Assembly: GCA_003260075.1 (NCBI GenBank)
Contig: QLIY01000602.1
Coordinates: 36,431-100,430, forward strand
Direction of reading: 5' to 3'
Length of the DNA: 64,000 nt
Source: Phallusia mammillata
Lineage: Eukaryota > Chordata > Ascidiacea > Phlebobranchia > Ascidiidae
Shown: piece by piece, positions 1-13,600 of the stretch
Layout of the letters: the number at the start of each line of letters is the position of its first letter
How positions within the stretch are numbered: position 1 is the first letter of the stretch
Made by a program: the position numbers and the translations under genes
Notes under the pieces: generated by a model
Seen by the model: only the letters and a program-made list of their open reading frames with translations
Databases searched by the model: none
Told to the model about the DNA's origin: nothing

Positions 1-244
1 AGTTGAAAATAGATTGTACAAAAATGTGCGACTAAGATCATATTTGCATCTTTTAGTATGGCTATAGTTAAACCCGCCCAAAATTTTTCTGTAATGATGT
101 ATCTTTGTCAAAAGAGCGTGCACCATCGTACAAAGAGCCTGTTACGTTGTGGAAAACATCATCCATGTGACAAAGCAGTTATTGTAATCCCGTATATTAT
201 CGCTATGGACATGTGTTGTTTCGCTCGTACACTTGCGGTCTTAC

Positions 245-3200
245 CTGACTATCCGGTGCTGGACTTAGCAGTGAACCTGGTCGTCGGGTTCCGTGTTCAA
301 ACGACGACTGGCGGTTTACTCCCATGTTGCGGTTTGGTTGCTGTATTCCCGCGTACTCCTGTTGCGTGATTGGTGGCAAAATTAGCAAGCGATCATGCGA
401 CATGCGCGAATGCCGTTGAAAATTGTTGAACGTTTATTGCATGTATGTGTCGACGTGTAAAAATTTATGGAACTCTGCTCTTTAATTGTTGTTGGAAAAG
501 TGAATAATTTTACAATTGCTATGCTTAATTAAATCAAAAAAGCTGAAATGAAACAGAAATAAATTTTGCCTTCGCACTTTATAACAAACAGCTGAAACAA
601 ACAGCAAACGGTTTTGTAATAATAATAGGAACTTACAGATTCGTTGTCAAATGGGAAAGGTGTAGGGGCTGCTGCCTCGTAGAAATTGTCACGCACTCCT
701 TCGTCACTTCCGTTTGACGATTGCCTCCGCAGCGCCGCCTGGCGGACTGCCTCCCCGAGATCTTGTTGCGAAATTGAAGGGAATTGAGCTCGCCTACCTC
801 TGTATCAACAGAACTGATTGTTTCAGTATACCTGCTTTGTTTTCTCACTGACAGTCGCATTTTTGTGGCAAGTGTATGTTACGAAAATGTTTTAAAACTG
901 ATACTGGTTGCAGTTTAGGCACTTCGTTAGGTATAACCACTGCGTAATACAGTGTATGGTTGTAGTATGGCAAACTACGTACAATGAATCTGAGGCTCTT
1001 CGAGGTGGGCTGTCTTCCTTTGGCGTTGCGTTCTTTGGAGAATCAGGAGGGGTGATCCCCTGTGGGTGCTGTAAAAGTGGATGTATGCTTATTAAGTTGT
1101 CCTTATCATACCTCAGTGGATTACTGTTTTTAACCCAGTTGTTCTCATTGGTCAAAATTATGACAATAGATGACTGCCCGAGATTAGAAGAAACGTTTGA
1201 AGTGTAACATAGGCTATCAATTTGACATGAAGTTTTCATAAAATGACCTAACATTTGAGCTGTTATTTGTGTTTGATAAACTACCTTGTGCACAAGCACG
1301 TGACCAATCCACCGGTAGACCAGAGATTCCGAATCGACACAAAATTGTCTCGTAGTTTCACCCCGCGACGCCAGCGTAAACCCAGATTTCCTGTTACACA
1401 ATGTAAAATAAATTCTTACTTGTTTTAGGGTATTTTTAAGTACTTTTTTATCAATCAAATTTACTAAATCATTAAGTCAATCATGTTCACTATATTCTTC
1501 ATCCACCAAGCAATCAGCTGGGAGAAGTTTAAATATACTGTAATTATATTAATAACTTTGTAAAAGCCTTCTGTGAGTTTACCTGGTTACGGGTGGTTTT
1601 GTTTTTCTATCCACGCCTACATAGATGTAGTAGTGTGATAAGGTCACGGTGGTCTGTCCTTTGGCCTTTTCCTGTGCGGATAAAAATCGACGTTAAAGGC
1701 GAAATTGGATTTCCTAATCTTCCACCAAATAATAAAACATGTAAAATTAAAACCGACAAATTAAGCATTATGTTAAGATGTGAAACTTAAAAAGAAAAGT
1801 TTTTACCCAATATAATGTTAGTCTGTGAAGCTTTGTATTGAATAAAAATATATTGTTTGGTGTGTAATCAGTTGTGCAGTCGAATTAAATAACGCCTTGT
1901 CAAATTGCTACATTTTAGCAGAGATGATTGCCCTCCCAACACACATTTTACAGTTGGAGGAAGGGTTATGTTGCTCTTCTATTAATGTAAATTTGTGTAA
2001 CCTTAAACCATACTAATTTTTTCATACAGCAGCCAGGAAGCCAGGATATTGTAGCTATAAAGCATTACTTCTGGGTGATATTGATACCGTCGTCGAATTG
2101 CTTTTAATTGTCAAAATGATGATAAAAAGGTCGGAATTTTTTGCTTGTTAGTGTACAACATAAGACGGTTTTGATTAGTTTAACTTAAAACCGGAAAAAA
2201 CGAAATTAAAGGAAGGTCACCACCATGTCATGCAACTTCGATCAATCAACTATCAAACGATGACAATTGATCGAAAAAGTTTAATTATTACGTCATTAAC
2301 AGCCGGGGTTCGCGGAAGTTTTGCGGATTTCTTTCGCCAATTGGCCGGTGTCATGTCACGAACTGATGCGCCCTCGTTGCTCTATGACGTAAAAAATCAC
2401 CTGAATCATGTGGTGACGTCATTCCATACGCCATAGCGCGTGGCGTCATTTCAAGCTGGATTAGGATTGATATGCTCGATATAAACTTTGATTGATCGAA
2501 ATAAACAAATAATGGTAGCGACAATGCTCACGAATAGAGTGCCTACTACAGGGGTGTCCAAACTTTTTTTGACGGTGGCCAATTTTTACCAGGTGAATAC
2601 GCCCGCCGGCCAACGTTTTTTGGACTCAGAACACAAATATACGGGATTTAAGGAAATTGTGGGATTTTGTTGCGTCAGCACCATGTACACTTCCTTTTTT
2701 ACCGGTGAATAAAGTTCCATGGAAAGCTTTTGCGTGAAGTGGCAAGTCGCCAAAACCCAAAAACGTAATCCAAACTATATGACGTTACATACACAACAGA
2801 ATTTGAACAAAACAGCCGCGGGCCACGTGAAATGACGCCGGGGCCGCACTTTGGACACCCCTGGCCTACTGCCTTCTTTTTTTTTTGGTTGATATAGATA
2901 CAAAGCTATGATCATTGTGTTAGACCTTTAAAGTATATCTACACAGGTTTCCGCATTATTCAGGACTTGTTTAACATACACAGTGCAGTGCTTTACGGAA
3001 TGCGGAACTTAATAGTGATAAATCACTGCACTCATTTTATTGCAAACCAAATGGGTAATTTTTCGACTTCCAAAAATCACTAATATCTGATTTTCCAAAC
3101 GCACACAGACACAATCTCGTTCCAACAAGATAAAAAGAGTTTAAACACTTTCTAAAATGGAAACAAAACCCTCAAAATCACTAACATTTTGTTAAAATTT

Positions 3201-3985
3201 ATGGGAAGAATTTCTACTTTGATCTTGAAGTGGAATAGCTATAGAAGGGTGACATTGTGTCTGTGTGTACAATTGTCCACCGGATTTTTGAGTATATACG
3301 TTACCTTCATGTATTGCATAGTGAGAACGTCGTCGACTAAACGTAGACTCGCGTTGACTTTTACCCATTTCTTTTTAGTCTCCAAAACTTTCAGTTGCCC
3401 TTCGCACAAGATGTTGGTATCGGGCGCCTTGGGCTGGTAAAAATTTTCAAAAAGTGTTAAAAATTCTTTTTTTTACATTTAGGATTGTTCTGCTATATTC
3501 AAACAATGTACACCATAAAATGCTTTAGGACTTAATATTCGTGCGTTGTTGCAAAAGTGTGAAGTTTATTCTGTTATTGTTCTTCCCTTGTCTGCATTGT
3601 ATAATTTACCTGAAAAAGTATGCAACGTACAACTTTTAATAATCGTTACTTAGTTTACCATATGTTACTTAGCTTTGGCCAGGTCGATAAACCATTGTCG
3701 TAAACTATTTTTGGTGTTTACAACTTTTCTCGTTCTTGAAGTTGGCATAAAGTTGCTCACCTGCTGAAACCACCTCATTTTGTCCCGGATGTAATCGTGT
3801 TTTGCCACGAGGTAGTTGGTCGAAGGCATTTCCCAAGCTTTAATGACAGATAACACGTGTTCGCTGTAGTGCAGGGGCCTTTCCGCATCGCCGTCGAGAA
3901 TGACCTCGTATAACCCCCAAGACTTGGCGGGGTAACCATGGGTCGAACAAATTCGTCGTACCAGCTCACCGGCGTTCATGTTTAC
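245..3985 (-). CDS. ARAP: ARAP exons 29-35: Ras-association domain, PH5 and tail
   Basis: Exons 3985-3761, 3433-3305, 1671-1583, 1390-1285, 1173-983, 799-637 and 358-245. Exon 29 is a Ras-association ubiquitin-like fold (GELVRRICSTHGYPAKSWGL ... YLVAKHDYIRDKMRW); in ARAPs it binds Rap or Rho GTPases. PH5 runs over exons 30-32 (ILCEGQLKVLETKKKWVKV to VDSESLVYRWIGHVL). The tail has a TPPDSPK phospho-site-like stretch and a short QDLGEAVRQAALRR helix resembling a small actin- or protein-binding motif, function unknown. Exon 33 joins exon 34 only if the donor is TT|GTACGT at 983 and the acceptor lies before 799; all phases then fit. Exon 35 ends at a good donor (CAG|GTAAGA), so the stop codon is outside the window. 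Confidence 0.88.
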
Positions 3986-6900
3986 CTGTGCGAAAGTATG
4001 TAAATTAGAGTGTGTTTGCAAAAATGTGGAAAAGACCTTTTTCAGGTGTAACATCACATGTGGAAAGTTTTTGTCGTAACTTTATTTGAAAAGATTGTGT
4101 ATTACTGCATCGTAACGTAATTTATGTTACCTTTTTTTATAACGTTACCTTGTAATTGACACATTTGTCATCCTTGTTGTTGATATAAATTGGAACCATC
4201 ATGTCGTAATCCAATGTGGTTAACTATAACCAAAACACATGAAATATTACAACGGTTTAATCACAAGAGAAATTGCTACATTTTAGTGTTTTGTGTGTTT
4301 ACCATGTTCTGCTGTTGTGTGGCTTGACTGATTTTTCCCTTTGCTTCAAGCATTAGCCTCTCCTTTTCCCGGTCAACTTCGGTAACCTGCCCACATAAGT
4401 TAGTGTCAAACTCAAAAGTATATTTTTTTCAATTACTTAGTTACTTTAAATAGGTGTCCGATTCTGACCGAAATCGGTAAGAGTTGTTCAATGGGTTGAT
4501 AAAAGCTGGCGTGGCATGTAGAATTTGTTCAGGTGACTACTTACGTCAAACAACCATCCGTAGTTTTTGATAAGGTCTTCAATGCATCCTATTTCAAGAG
4601 ATGTTTGTCCGATGTATTGTGCTCCGTCTTCGGCTTGTGGTTCCATTAACGTCGGGCCGAACACAATTGCAAGATTGTGTTGTGACATGTCGTTTTCGCC
4701 TTCATGGCTTGCAACGCTGTCGAAGCAGCAAACGTTTTTGACACAAGCGGTTCATTTCTCCGATCAATAATACATTGTGTGCTCAGTCGGGCTTTAAAGC
4801 AGTGTTTTTCAACCTTTTTTGAGCCACGGAACACTTTACGCTTTAAAATAATTTTGCGGAACACCAAACGAAATTTTGATGCAATGAAACAACTAGGCTC
4901 AGGGTGACACTAAAACGCCAAATCGCGGGAACCGCAAATTCGCACATCACGTAGTCACCAAAACGGATGGAAACACTCATATAGCGCTTGTGAAGTTGTT
5001 GGGAGGTTTAATAAAAACGAAACATTAAAACAAGTATTGTACCTAAATACAATATTTGCCTAGCACTGGCTGTTCCGTGTTTCATAGTTTTCCGTGCAAA
5101 CGGTTTTGCTAAGCGTCAGAAAACATGTTGATCTCGTTTCGGTTGAGACAAGGTTTAAATGTTATATTATTCTTAAAGCTTACGCAAAGCTAAATTGCAT
5201 TAAGCGTCAGCAATTTACCCGCGATTCAGCTATAAGATTATTAGACAACGAGTCTTATTTTTACACAACAATAAATCAAGCCAATTACTATAGAACATTT
5301 AAACTGGTGGTTGCGGATAAATACTTTCACAAACCAAAAGCTATTTATGCCCATTGTTTTAAACCAGTGATTTTCGACATGGGTTCGACATGAAACACTA
5401 GTCAAACCACAGAAGTCTAAAGCATTAGAATCCTATATTCAAACCAGTAAGTTTCTCGCGGAACACCTGACAATCTTTCACGGAACACTAGTGTTCCGCG
5501 GAACACCGGTTGAAAATCACTGCTTTAAAGAATCAAGCATTTGCGCATATTGTACATTATATTCAATGCATGTCAGTTGTTCATCGATTAACTTCTGACA
5601 CTGTTAACAAACACTGTACTTACTTGTTAAGGTGAACAAGCACCACTTTTAATGTGTTTCTGTTAATTTCGGGAAGTCGATCAACGAGGTGTTTGTACCA
5701 CTCTAATTTTCTTTCGTAGATTGTTTCCTCTGTAAACACAACAAAATCTTGTAAAAATGTTGATTATGGTTTGTTGAATTTGCCTAAAATCCAAGCCATT
5801 TTACAAATATACGTTTCTTATCAGTACCTCAATTTAGTGTGTTTTTTAGTTCTACTTTGATTCATTGCATGTAGGCGATACCTTTACACCAATAGGACTT
5901 AGAAATGCTGACAAAACTTACGTGTAGTTTCCAGCCACTGGTCATGCAGATGATCTGTTAGCAATGACCCAGGAAGACTTTTAAACCAGCGCTTCAGAGC
6001 GTTGGCCACATCGTGGACGTTAATTTCCCCTTCGTGCATTTGAGTCTCTCTTGCGTTTTGCTTGAACTCGCTCAGTAACTGTGTTGTTCGGCTGTGGGTC
6101 CCACTTAACCGGTAAATCCCACGAGTTGTGAGTCCTGTGTGGAACGAAGTAAATACATTTTGACACATAGTGAAAGAGACACATCGATATTTAAAGTACT
6201 TTATGTCTGAAACTTTCATATATTCGTAGCCTTTTGTAACGGGGTATACAAGCCAGTAAGCCCAGTCACCGGACGATGACAAAAATCAGTGGTATTTTTA
6301 CACTGAGATGTTGGCCTAAACATTTTGCCTTGAACCTTGAAAACCAATAATTGTGTACTCGTCACATACCGTATTGTTCAATGTAGGTCATGCACTTCTC
6401 GAGTATGATTGGCACGCCTTCGGATGTGAGCTGTTGATCCTCAAGTCGCGGACCGCAATCACCGTCGGCTTTCTTGATCGCAGTCAACCAAGATTCCGTG
6501 TCGGGGCGGGTATGAGAATGAAGGTAGTAGGTCCTTAAAATTTGATACATTTTAATGAGGGCAACTGTTAGAGCAGGAGCAATTTTGAAAGCTTGTGTCA
6601 TTTCAATTTATATAGTAGTTAAAAACTAAATTTTAGCACAGTACACAGCAGTAAATGACTTGTAGAAGGAAAATAATTTATATACTTTTTTTAAATATAC
6701 TTATTAAGAGAGGAGAGTATTGACGTGTACTGGGGAATTTAATAAAATCTTCTTACTTTTCCTTGAACACTATCATAAACACGGGTATTGTAGCCGATTG
6801 ATTGGTAACAGATATACCTGTCCCGTCATGTGTCTGGTCCAGACCTGCAAAGTTCAAAGCATGTGTCGTCATAACAACTTTTAAGTTGGAGATTGACTGA

Positions 6901-9900
6901 ATTCTCCAGCACTAAAACAATTACTTCAACGCTAGCTTGAATGTTGTTTTTTGTAAGATCATTTTTTATTGTCTCGTATTAACCAATGGGTAACTCACCG
7001 ACTTGCACCATTTTTCTGAGGTCTATTCTCTCCATGGTCCTTGAATCGTTGTGAAAATAGTAAAAGTTCTTTCCTTTAAGCCGACACCAAGTTGAAACCC
7101 ATTCCTGAATTTAAATAAAATGACATTATTTGCCTAAATCACTACAGAGCTTAGTGATCACTGTTCACATCATTGTTGTATAAAGCAAATTGACTGAACT
7201 ATGTTCTTACACAATCTGGCCCAATGTTACCAGTTTTTATCTATTTCCAGCAAGTAAGGATAAACACACTCAATGGCCGTACTGAAAAACTTTTGAATGC
7301 AAAATAAGTTTTCTGCTACAATGACAAACATAACAAACAAAACTACATTCAGCAACCTTTATGTCCAAAGTTCTTTCATGCAAATAATGTATTGATGTTT
7401 CCTAAATTTTACTGATTTATAGAAACTTTAACGGGCCGTTACAAAATGCTTTTCAACAAAATCAATGGTATAAAAACATAAGAACAGATATGTTTTTATA
7501 CGCCTTGCGCGTTTATACAGGCTTAGAAAATAGAAACCGTTTTGGAGTGGCTATGTTTAAAGGCGACTTAAACAGTGTTGTCGGGTTTTAAACTGTATTC
7601 GGCATTTTTCGGGAATAAGTTTTCTTACACTTTGTAGACCTATAAAAAAGAAACAAACGCTTTTCCAACAGCATCTTGTCCAGAAGTCTTGGACATCACG
7701 GGAACTTATGCTTCATGCCATCACCAACGACATAACACCAATCCGATGACATGCCCTTAACCATGCGAATCTTACATCAGTGCTTTCAGGTCTCACCGAG
7801 CTCTTTTTGGCCCAGTGTTGCGTTTTCAACCACATCTTTCCAACACGGTCGTAGTCAAACTCCTGTTTCAGGGCGTTTTGGACGCTCGGAGGTAGGATTG
7901 CCTGCAGGAGTCCTCGTGTCCATTTTGTGAAGGTTTCTTTGCGGTCGGCGCAGAAAAGATAGGTGCGCCCAGTGGTTCGGCCAATCTCAAAGCAGTATTG
8001 AAAGCTGTTAAAACAATAGAAACACAACCTTAGTATGTTCACATAACCAAACACAGAGTTTTTACAGAAATGGATTTTCCGCACAATGCTGTTTAGATGT
8101 TAGCGTTGCAATGATTTCCATGGCCTTTTTAATGTTTTTTGAGCAAAATCACTTTATATCTAAACGTATCGATAAAACTCGAATTGATCGACCATTCTTC
8201 AAACAGGAAACTCTTACCCGCATTTTGTAGCTTGTTCGGGCTGACAAATTCCGATGCTAATAAGCTCCGAACAATCAACATCGTCCTTGAGGATGGTGGT
8301 CTTTTCAGGGTCGTAATATTTCAACCAGTTGTTCTCAAGAACACAAAGTCTTTTCTGAAAGTCTACATTTGCAAAAAAGCGGATAAACATGCTGAATTTG
8401 ACACGATTTTGTGGCTGTTCAAAACGAGTTTCTCTGAATGCTTTCAAATATTTCGGTGTGTGTAGGTCTAGAAACATGGTATCCCGTTGAGGAACTGCCT
8501 ATTTTTTTTATTTGTTGTTTTTATTGAAGCTATACTTTTCAAGATGGGTGTAATAAGTAGTTTGGAACATTACAGTCTATTACAAGTCTGGCCGAATACA
8601 TTTACTACTTACCTCCTTGTTGAAGAGCGGATCTGATTGCTGATCCGAACATTGAAGGTTTTTGTTCTCCGCCCGCATTTTTAGGATTCTTAAAGTCACC
8701 TCCGTATTTCCACAAACAATCACGCAGCGTCACCGGTGGCTTGGCTCTAGTGCGGGGGAAAGAATCTTTTTTCTGTACGCTGGTGCTCTGGACAAAACAC
8801 ACATTGATTTATATTGAAGATAATAAGTGCATTTTTTAGGTGGTTACATATGCATGATATTGATTTTAATTTATCATGTGGTTTCGTACCCTGTTTGTCA
8901 CGTGACCTTCTGGACTCACAGTCGCTGTTGCCCCGTTTTGTTGAAGAAATTCCTGAAAAAGTAAAGAAAAAAGTATGTGACATCTGCACACTTTAATGCA
9001 CACATTTTTAATGGGTATTTAACCAGTGTCACTGTTAATGCAAATTGATATGCTGCAGGCACTTACTGCCATTGCTGTGTATCCCAGGTGCTTGGCAAGT
9101 TTGTACGCTAAAAGAAAAAAACAAGGCGTTACCACACTGTCACCATCTTAATCAGTAGCTAAGACTCAATGTGTGTGTTAAAGAGTCTGTTATAAAAGCT
9201 TTGCGCTTACGAGTTTTAGCATGCTCTTTCCCGGTGTCGCAGTTCGGATCAGCCCCACTAAACACAAGCATGTAGGCCTCAGCGAGACTGTTGTTCCGCA
9301 CGGCATTGATCAGGGACTGTAAAGATAGAAAAAATAAGATCTTTGGTGTTTCAAACACAAATTGTGCGAACTATAGACCGTAAGAAGTCAACTTACCCGG
9401 TTCAGTTCGTTTTGATTCCCGGAATTTCGGTGGACTTCTGCGTACTGCATCTCTATGTATTTGCTGTTGATGTGCCAAGATCTTTGCTTTCTGTAAAATG
9501 AGATGGGTTTCTCGGTTTAATTTATTCAAACCACTTGGTAAACGGTTCCTGGTTTTACCGTCGTCTGTAGCCTGATCGATGGTGGGAAACGCAGTTTTAG
9601 GCGAGTGCGTTTGCATACACAAGTTGTATTATACATTCTGCAGTTAACTTTAGATTTTAAGATTATATATTCTTGTTATTACTTTCGCAGCACGAATCGT
9701 TATTGTATCAGTATATTTTACTCACTTATCTGCCATGTCTGTAATTGCGTCACCAGGTGACAACCGAGAGGCCCAGAACTTGTTTGCAGTCGCGTTTCCG
9801 AGCACAACGAAAAGCTGTTAAAACAAACGTTGAATTTTAAATATTTCTAAGTCAATAGTTGATTGAACCGTTTTTTTATGTTTTGGTCTTCAGACTTAGG

Positions 9901-10635
9901 AAGTTACAACAAACTAGCTCGCATTGCTGAACAACACTTTCATACTTGTAAATGTAAAACACCCCAAGTAAAAATGTCTTTTAAAATTAAACCGTTTACT
10001 TTAGATTGTACACTTTTTAAAAAATAAATTGAAAATTGGCGGGTGCTAATGATAATTGAGCAAAAACTCTTTTTTAAACAAATATTGAATAAACTCCATT
10101 AAAATCCCTTTCCGACGAACCATTTTCATGTTGTCGTCCCAAATCTTGACATCCATCTTCAGAGACCGGACCTTGCTGTTGTGCACTCCCAGCTCTCGAT
10201 GTACACCAGCACAGTGCTTGCAAATCACAATAGCCAGGTTCACCGAAGCCCAGTCCGGGTCTTCACGTCCACAGTCCGCACACCGACGGTTGGCATCGGC
10301 CTGCCAGACCTCGTTTACAACCTTGTGACATAAATAGTTTGTGTTTGAGATGTACACGAAGGCATGACAATTGATAGTTGGCGTTTAAAGCTCGTCTGAG
10401 TGTTTGGGTTGGATAATGATACGTCTCGGTGCGCTTTGGGTTCCTTTATAAGGCATTCTTTAGGACAGAAAATCAGTAATCTGGGCCCGAATCTAATAAT
10501 TAGCTTTTTTGTTTTATGGTTTGCCTTGCGACTTATACATCAAGATTATGCGATGTACGCAAATGTGTTGGGGCATGAAAATGTGGAAAATGATTTATTA
10601 ACCCCAAATACATTAAGTTTGAAATTTTTAAAGCC

Positions 10636-10675
<40 letters not shown>

Positions 10676-13600
10676 TTAGTGTAACAATAATGCTCCTGGA
10701 ATCACAACAATGCACGCAATGCACGCAATGCACTGGTATGAGGTAATCTGTTGATAGTAGTAACCGGCATTGTAAATCACCTTGTAATCAGAGAGGGCTT
10801 CCGCTATGGCATCGCTAAGAGCTTCCATCCACGATCGCTTGTCTTCCTCACTGTCTGCCGTGAAACTGTAAATAAAAGAAAGTTTTCTAATCTCGAAACA
10901 TTTCCCTTGTGATCGCCAAGTTTTTGTCACTGCTTTTGTTAAAGTCCTATAAACCACCATGTCGTTTTGGCTATTGAAATACATTATTGGACGCTAAACA
11001 TGTCAAAGACCTCATTTCAAAGTATGTATCCTTGACAATTGTTTTCATGTAGGAAAAAAATCAGAACTATACCGTACTCAGTTTAACAGGCCTCATGGGT
11101 CAATTGTTATGTCCAGTTTGCCATTGTTTACTTTTCTGGCATGTGCCCTTCCCGACAAAGAATTTTCGCTTGCAATAACCCTAGGGCATATCCACAAATA
11201 GCTGCAGACTATTTGACATTTTGCGAAACTATCCAAATTTTCCAATTATTATAATAACGCCGTCGATCACAATGAATCTGTTGTGCGAAAAGTATTGTGC
11301 CCAACCCGTGCACTGGCTGAAATTGTGTGTTATAAGCGTTTGACGCAATTGGCACAGTTGACAATGCTTCCAATTAAACAAGAATAATGGTCTGTGTTAT
11401 ACACACTGACACAAACTACTATGATTATTTTCATTTGCATTCATACTGATTCTGCTAAACGGTTTACTGTAGGCAAAACTAAGGATCAAAGACTAGCACT
11501 ATAATCATTCTGAAACAATTTCCAAAACGATCGGTTTGGTTCAATGGGGGTCCGCATGATGATAAACGTAACTCCACACAAAAATGCGAAGTATAAAAAA
11601 ATCAGTCTTTCGAAACAAGCCCATGCACGGGAAGCTTTAATGAATTTCTGTATTTCTTCGAAATTGATACATTTTTGCGATTAGTCGTGCACGTTTGGTA
11701 CTTGCGGCCAAAACAAGTCACTACTAAATATCGAGCGCTACTCGGAAATCAAAGTCACGTGACTTACGTGAATGTTCTGTATGGAAAGACAACTTGAAAC
11801 TTTTTCTTGTCCAGTTCCTTGACCGCTGCAAGCTTCATGGATAATCTGCACAATATAACAAGGTTTTTTTAACATTTCACTAAGTGGACAGTGCAGTTAA
11901 CATATGAACGTTTAAAAAAACTAGTACGTTTAAGCCGTTTGGTTTCACTGTTTTCGCTATAGCCTTCAGTAGCAGCTTACTTACAGCATTATAACGACGT
12001 GCATATCTAAAAAGTTCGTTGGTGCCACATGTGTCTTGGCTTTTGTCTGTGTTTTGAACAGTGATTAAGTATAAAACAATTTAAATGTCTTATTTGCATC
12101 TTTATCCAATCAATCAGATGTACGATTCTTTTGAATGGTGGAATGTACATAACCCGACATTTAAAGATTGTCAGCTTGTAAACAATGTGATTCTCAAAAT
12201 AGCTTGTTTTCTGCAATCTTTACACAAACAAGGCAAAATGTTTGACGACTTTTCTCAGGAGGTGAATATGCAGAGTTTTTTGTCTTTGCATTTTGTTTTT
12301 TGAAACTTTTTATCTTATCTTTGCCAGGTGTAGTTCAGTACCTACTACCTGATTTGTTTTTTTTAGCTTTACTTAGCATGAGACAAAAGACTAGACGCAG
12401 AGAGCGCTTTCTACCCAACAATGCGAAAATCAAACAAAAAAGTTGTTACCTGGCAACGGGTTGTCCGAACATAAATTCGTTGTTGCTCTTATAGTAAGCA
12501 AGCTGTTCCCCTTTGGTAGCGAGATAGGTCTTCTGTCTGCTTCCGTCCATCTTCAAGAAACCCTCCTTGTAGGGCATATACATGGACCCTCCAGGCTTGA
12601 ATTGGCCCTGTCCTTGTTTCTGAAACAAAATCGAGTCGATTTATTGCCTGGAAATTTCAAGCTTGTTTTGCAAGCAACATGTAGACCTTTAGCTGTTATG
12701 TTGGTGCGTTGCAATTGAGTCTCTTTATTTGGTTAGCAAACCCCCCCCCCTTGAATTGGCCCTGTCCTTGTTTCTAAAACAAAATCGAGTCGATTTTTTG
12801 CCTGGAAATTTCAAGCTTGTTTTGCAAGCAACATGCAGACCTTTAGCTGTTATGTTGGTGCGTTACAATTGAGTCTCTTTATTTGGTTAGCAACAGCGTG
12901 CAAGCAAACATTTCCAGTTCACAGTAAGTTAAAAAGTTCGTTTTCATGATCTTCTTATTTGTATGTGGTAGCACAAAAAAACATAAAGCCAACAGCACAT
13001 TTCAAAACGGCAACTAATAATCAGCTAAAAATTCGTTACCGCGCTGTTGCTATATCGCTTAACTTTTACGGCATGATATGTTGTTTACAGTTTTAGGTGA
13101 AACTTCAACAAATTACGTCGGTTGCATTGCCCACAAGTATACAAAGGGCCAGTTTAGGTTGCAAAGTACGCATATAGCCCTTGGTACGTAGTCACTCGAC
13201 GGGCCTACTGTAAGTCACAATCCTTTCAACAACAAATACACACGATATATTCAAACTTTCTATCTACTAATGTTTCTAGCAAAAGTGTTGGTAACCTTAC
13301 ATACCTGACAACAATTACTTGCCGCCAGAGTCATGGTTGCGAACCTTTACCCAGCCTCAAGCAAATAAAACGGTGGTTTGATTTTGTTTTGACAGCTGTA
13401 ACTATTTTTCTGCATTTCTACGGTGCTTGCGACATAGCTACTGCACGGTCAATCCAATTTGAATTCTGGACCAATTGTACGTCACGAGTTTGCTTTATGA
13501 CGAAGCAAACGTTATCACGACATTGTCGCACCAAGGAAAATGAACTGACCCGTCACGTAGCTAGTCTTAATTAATTATAATCAATTGACCATTCGGTAGT

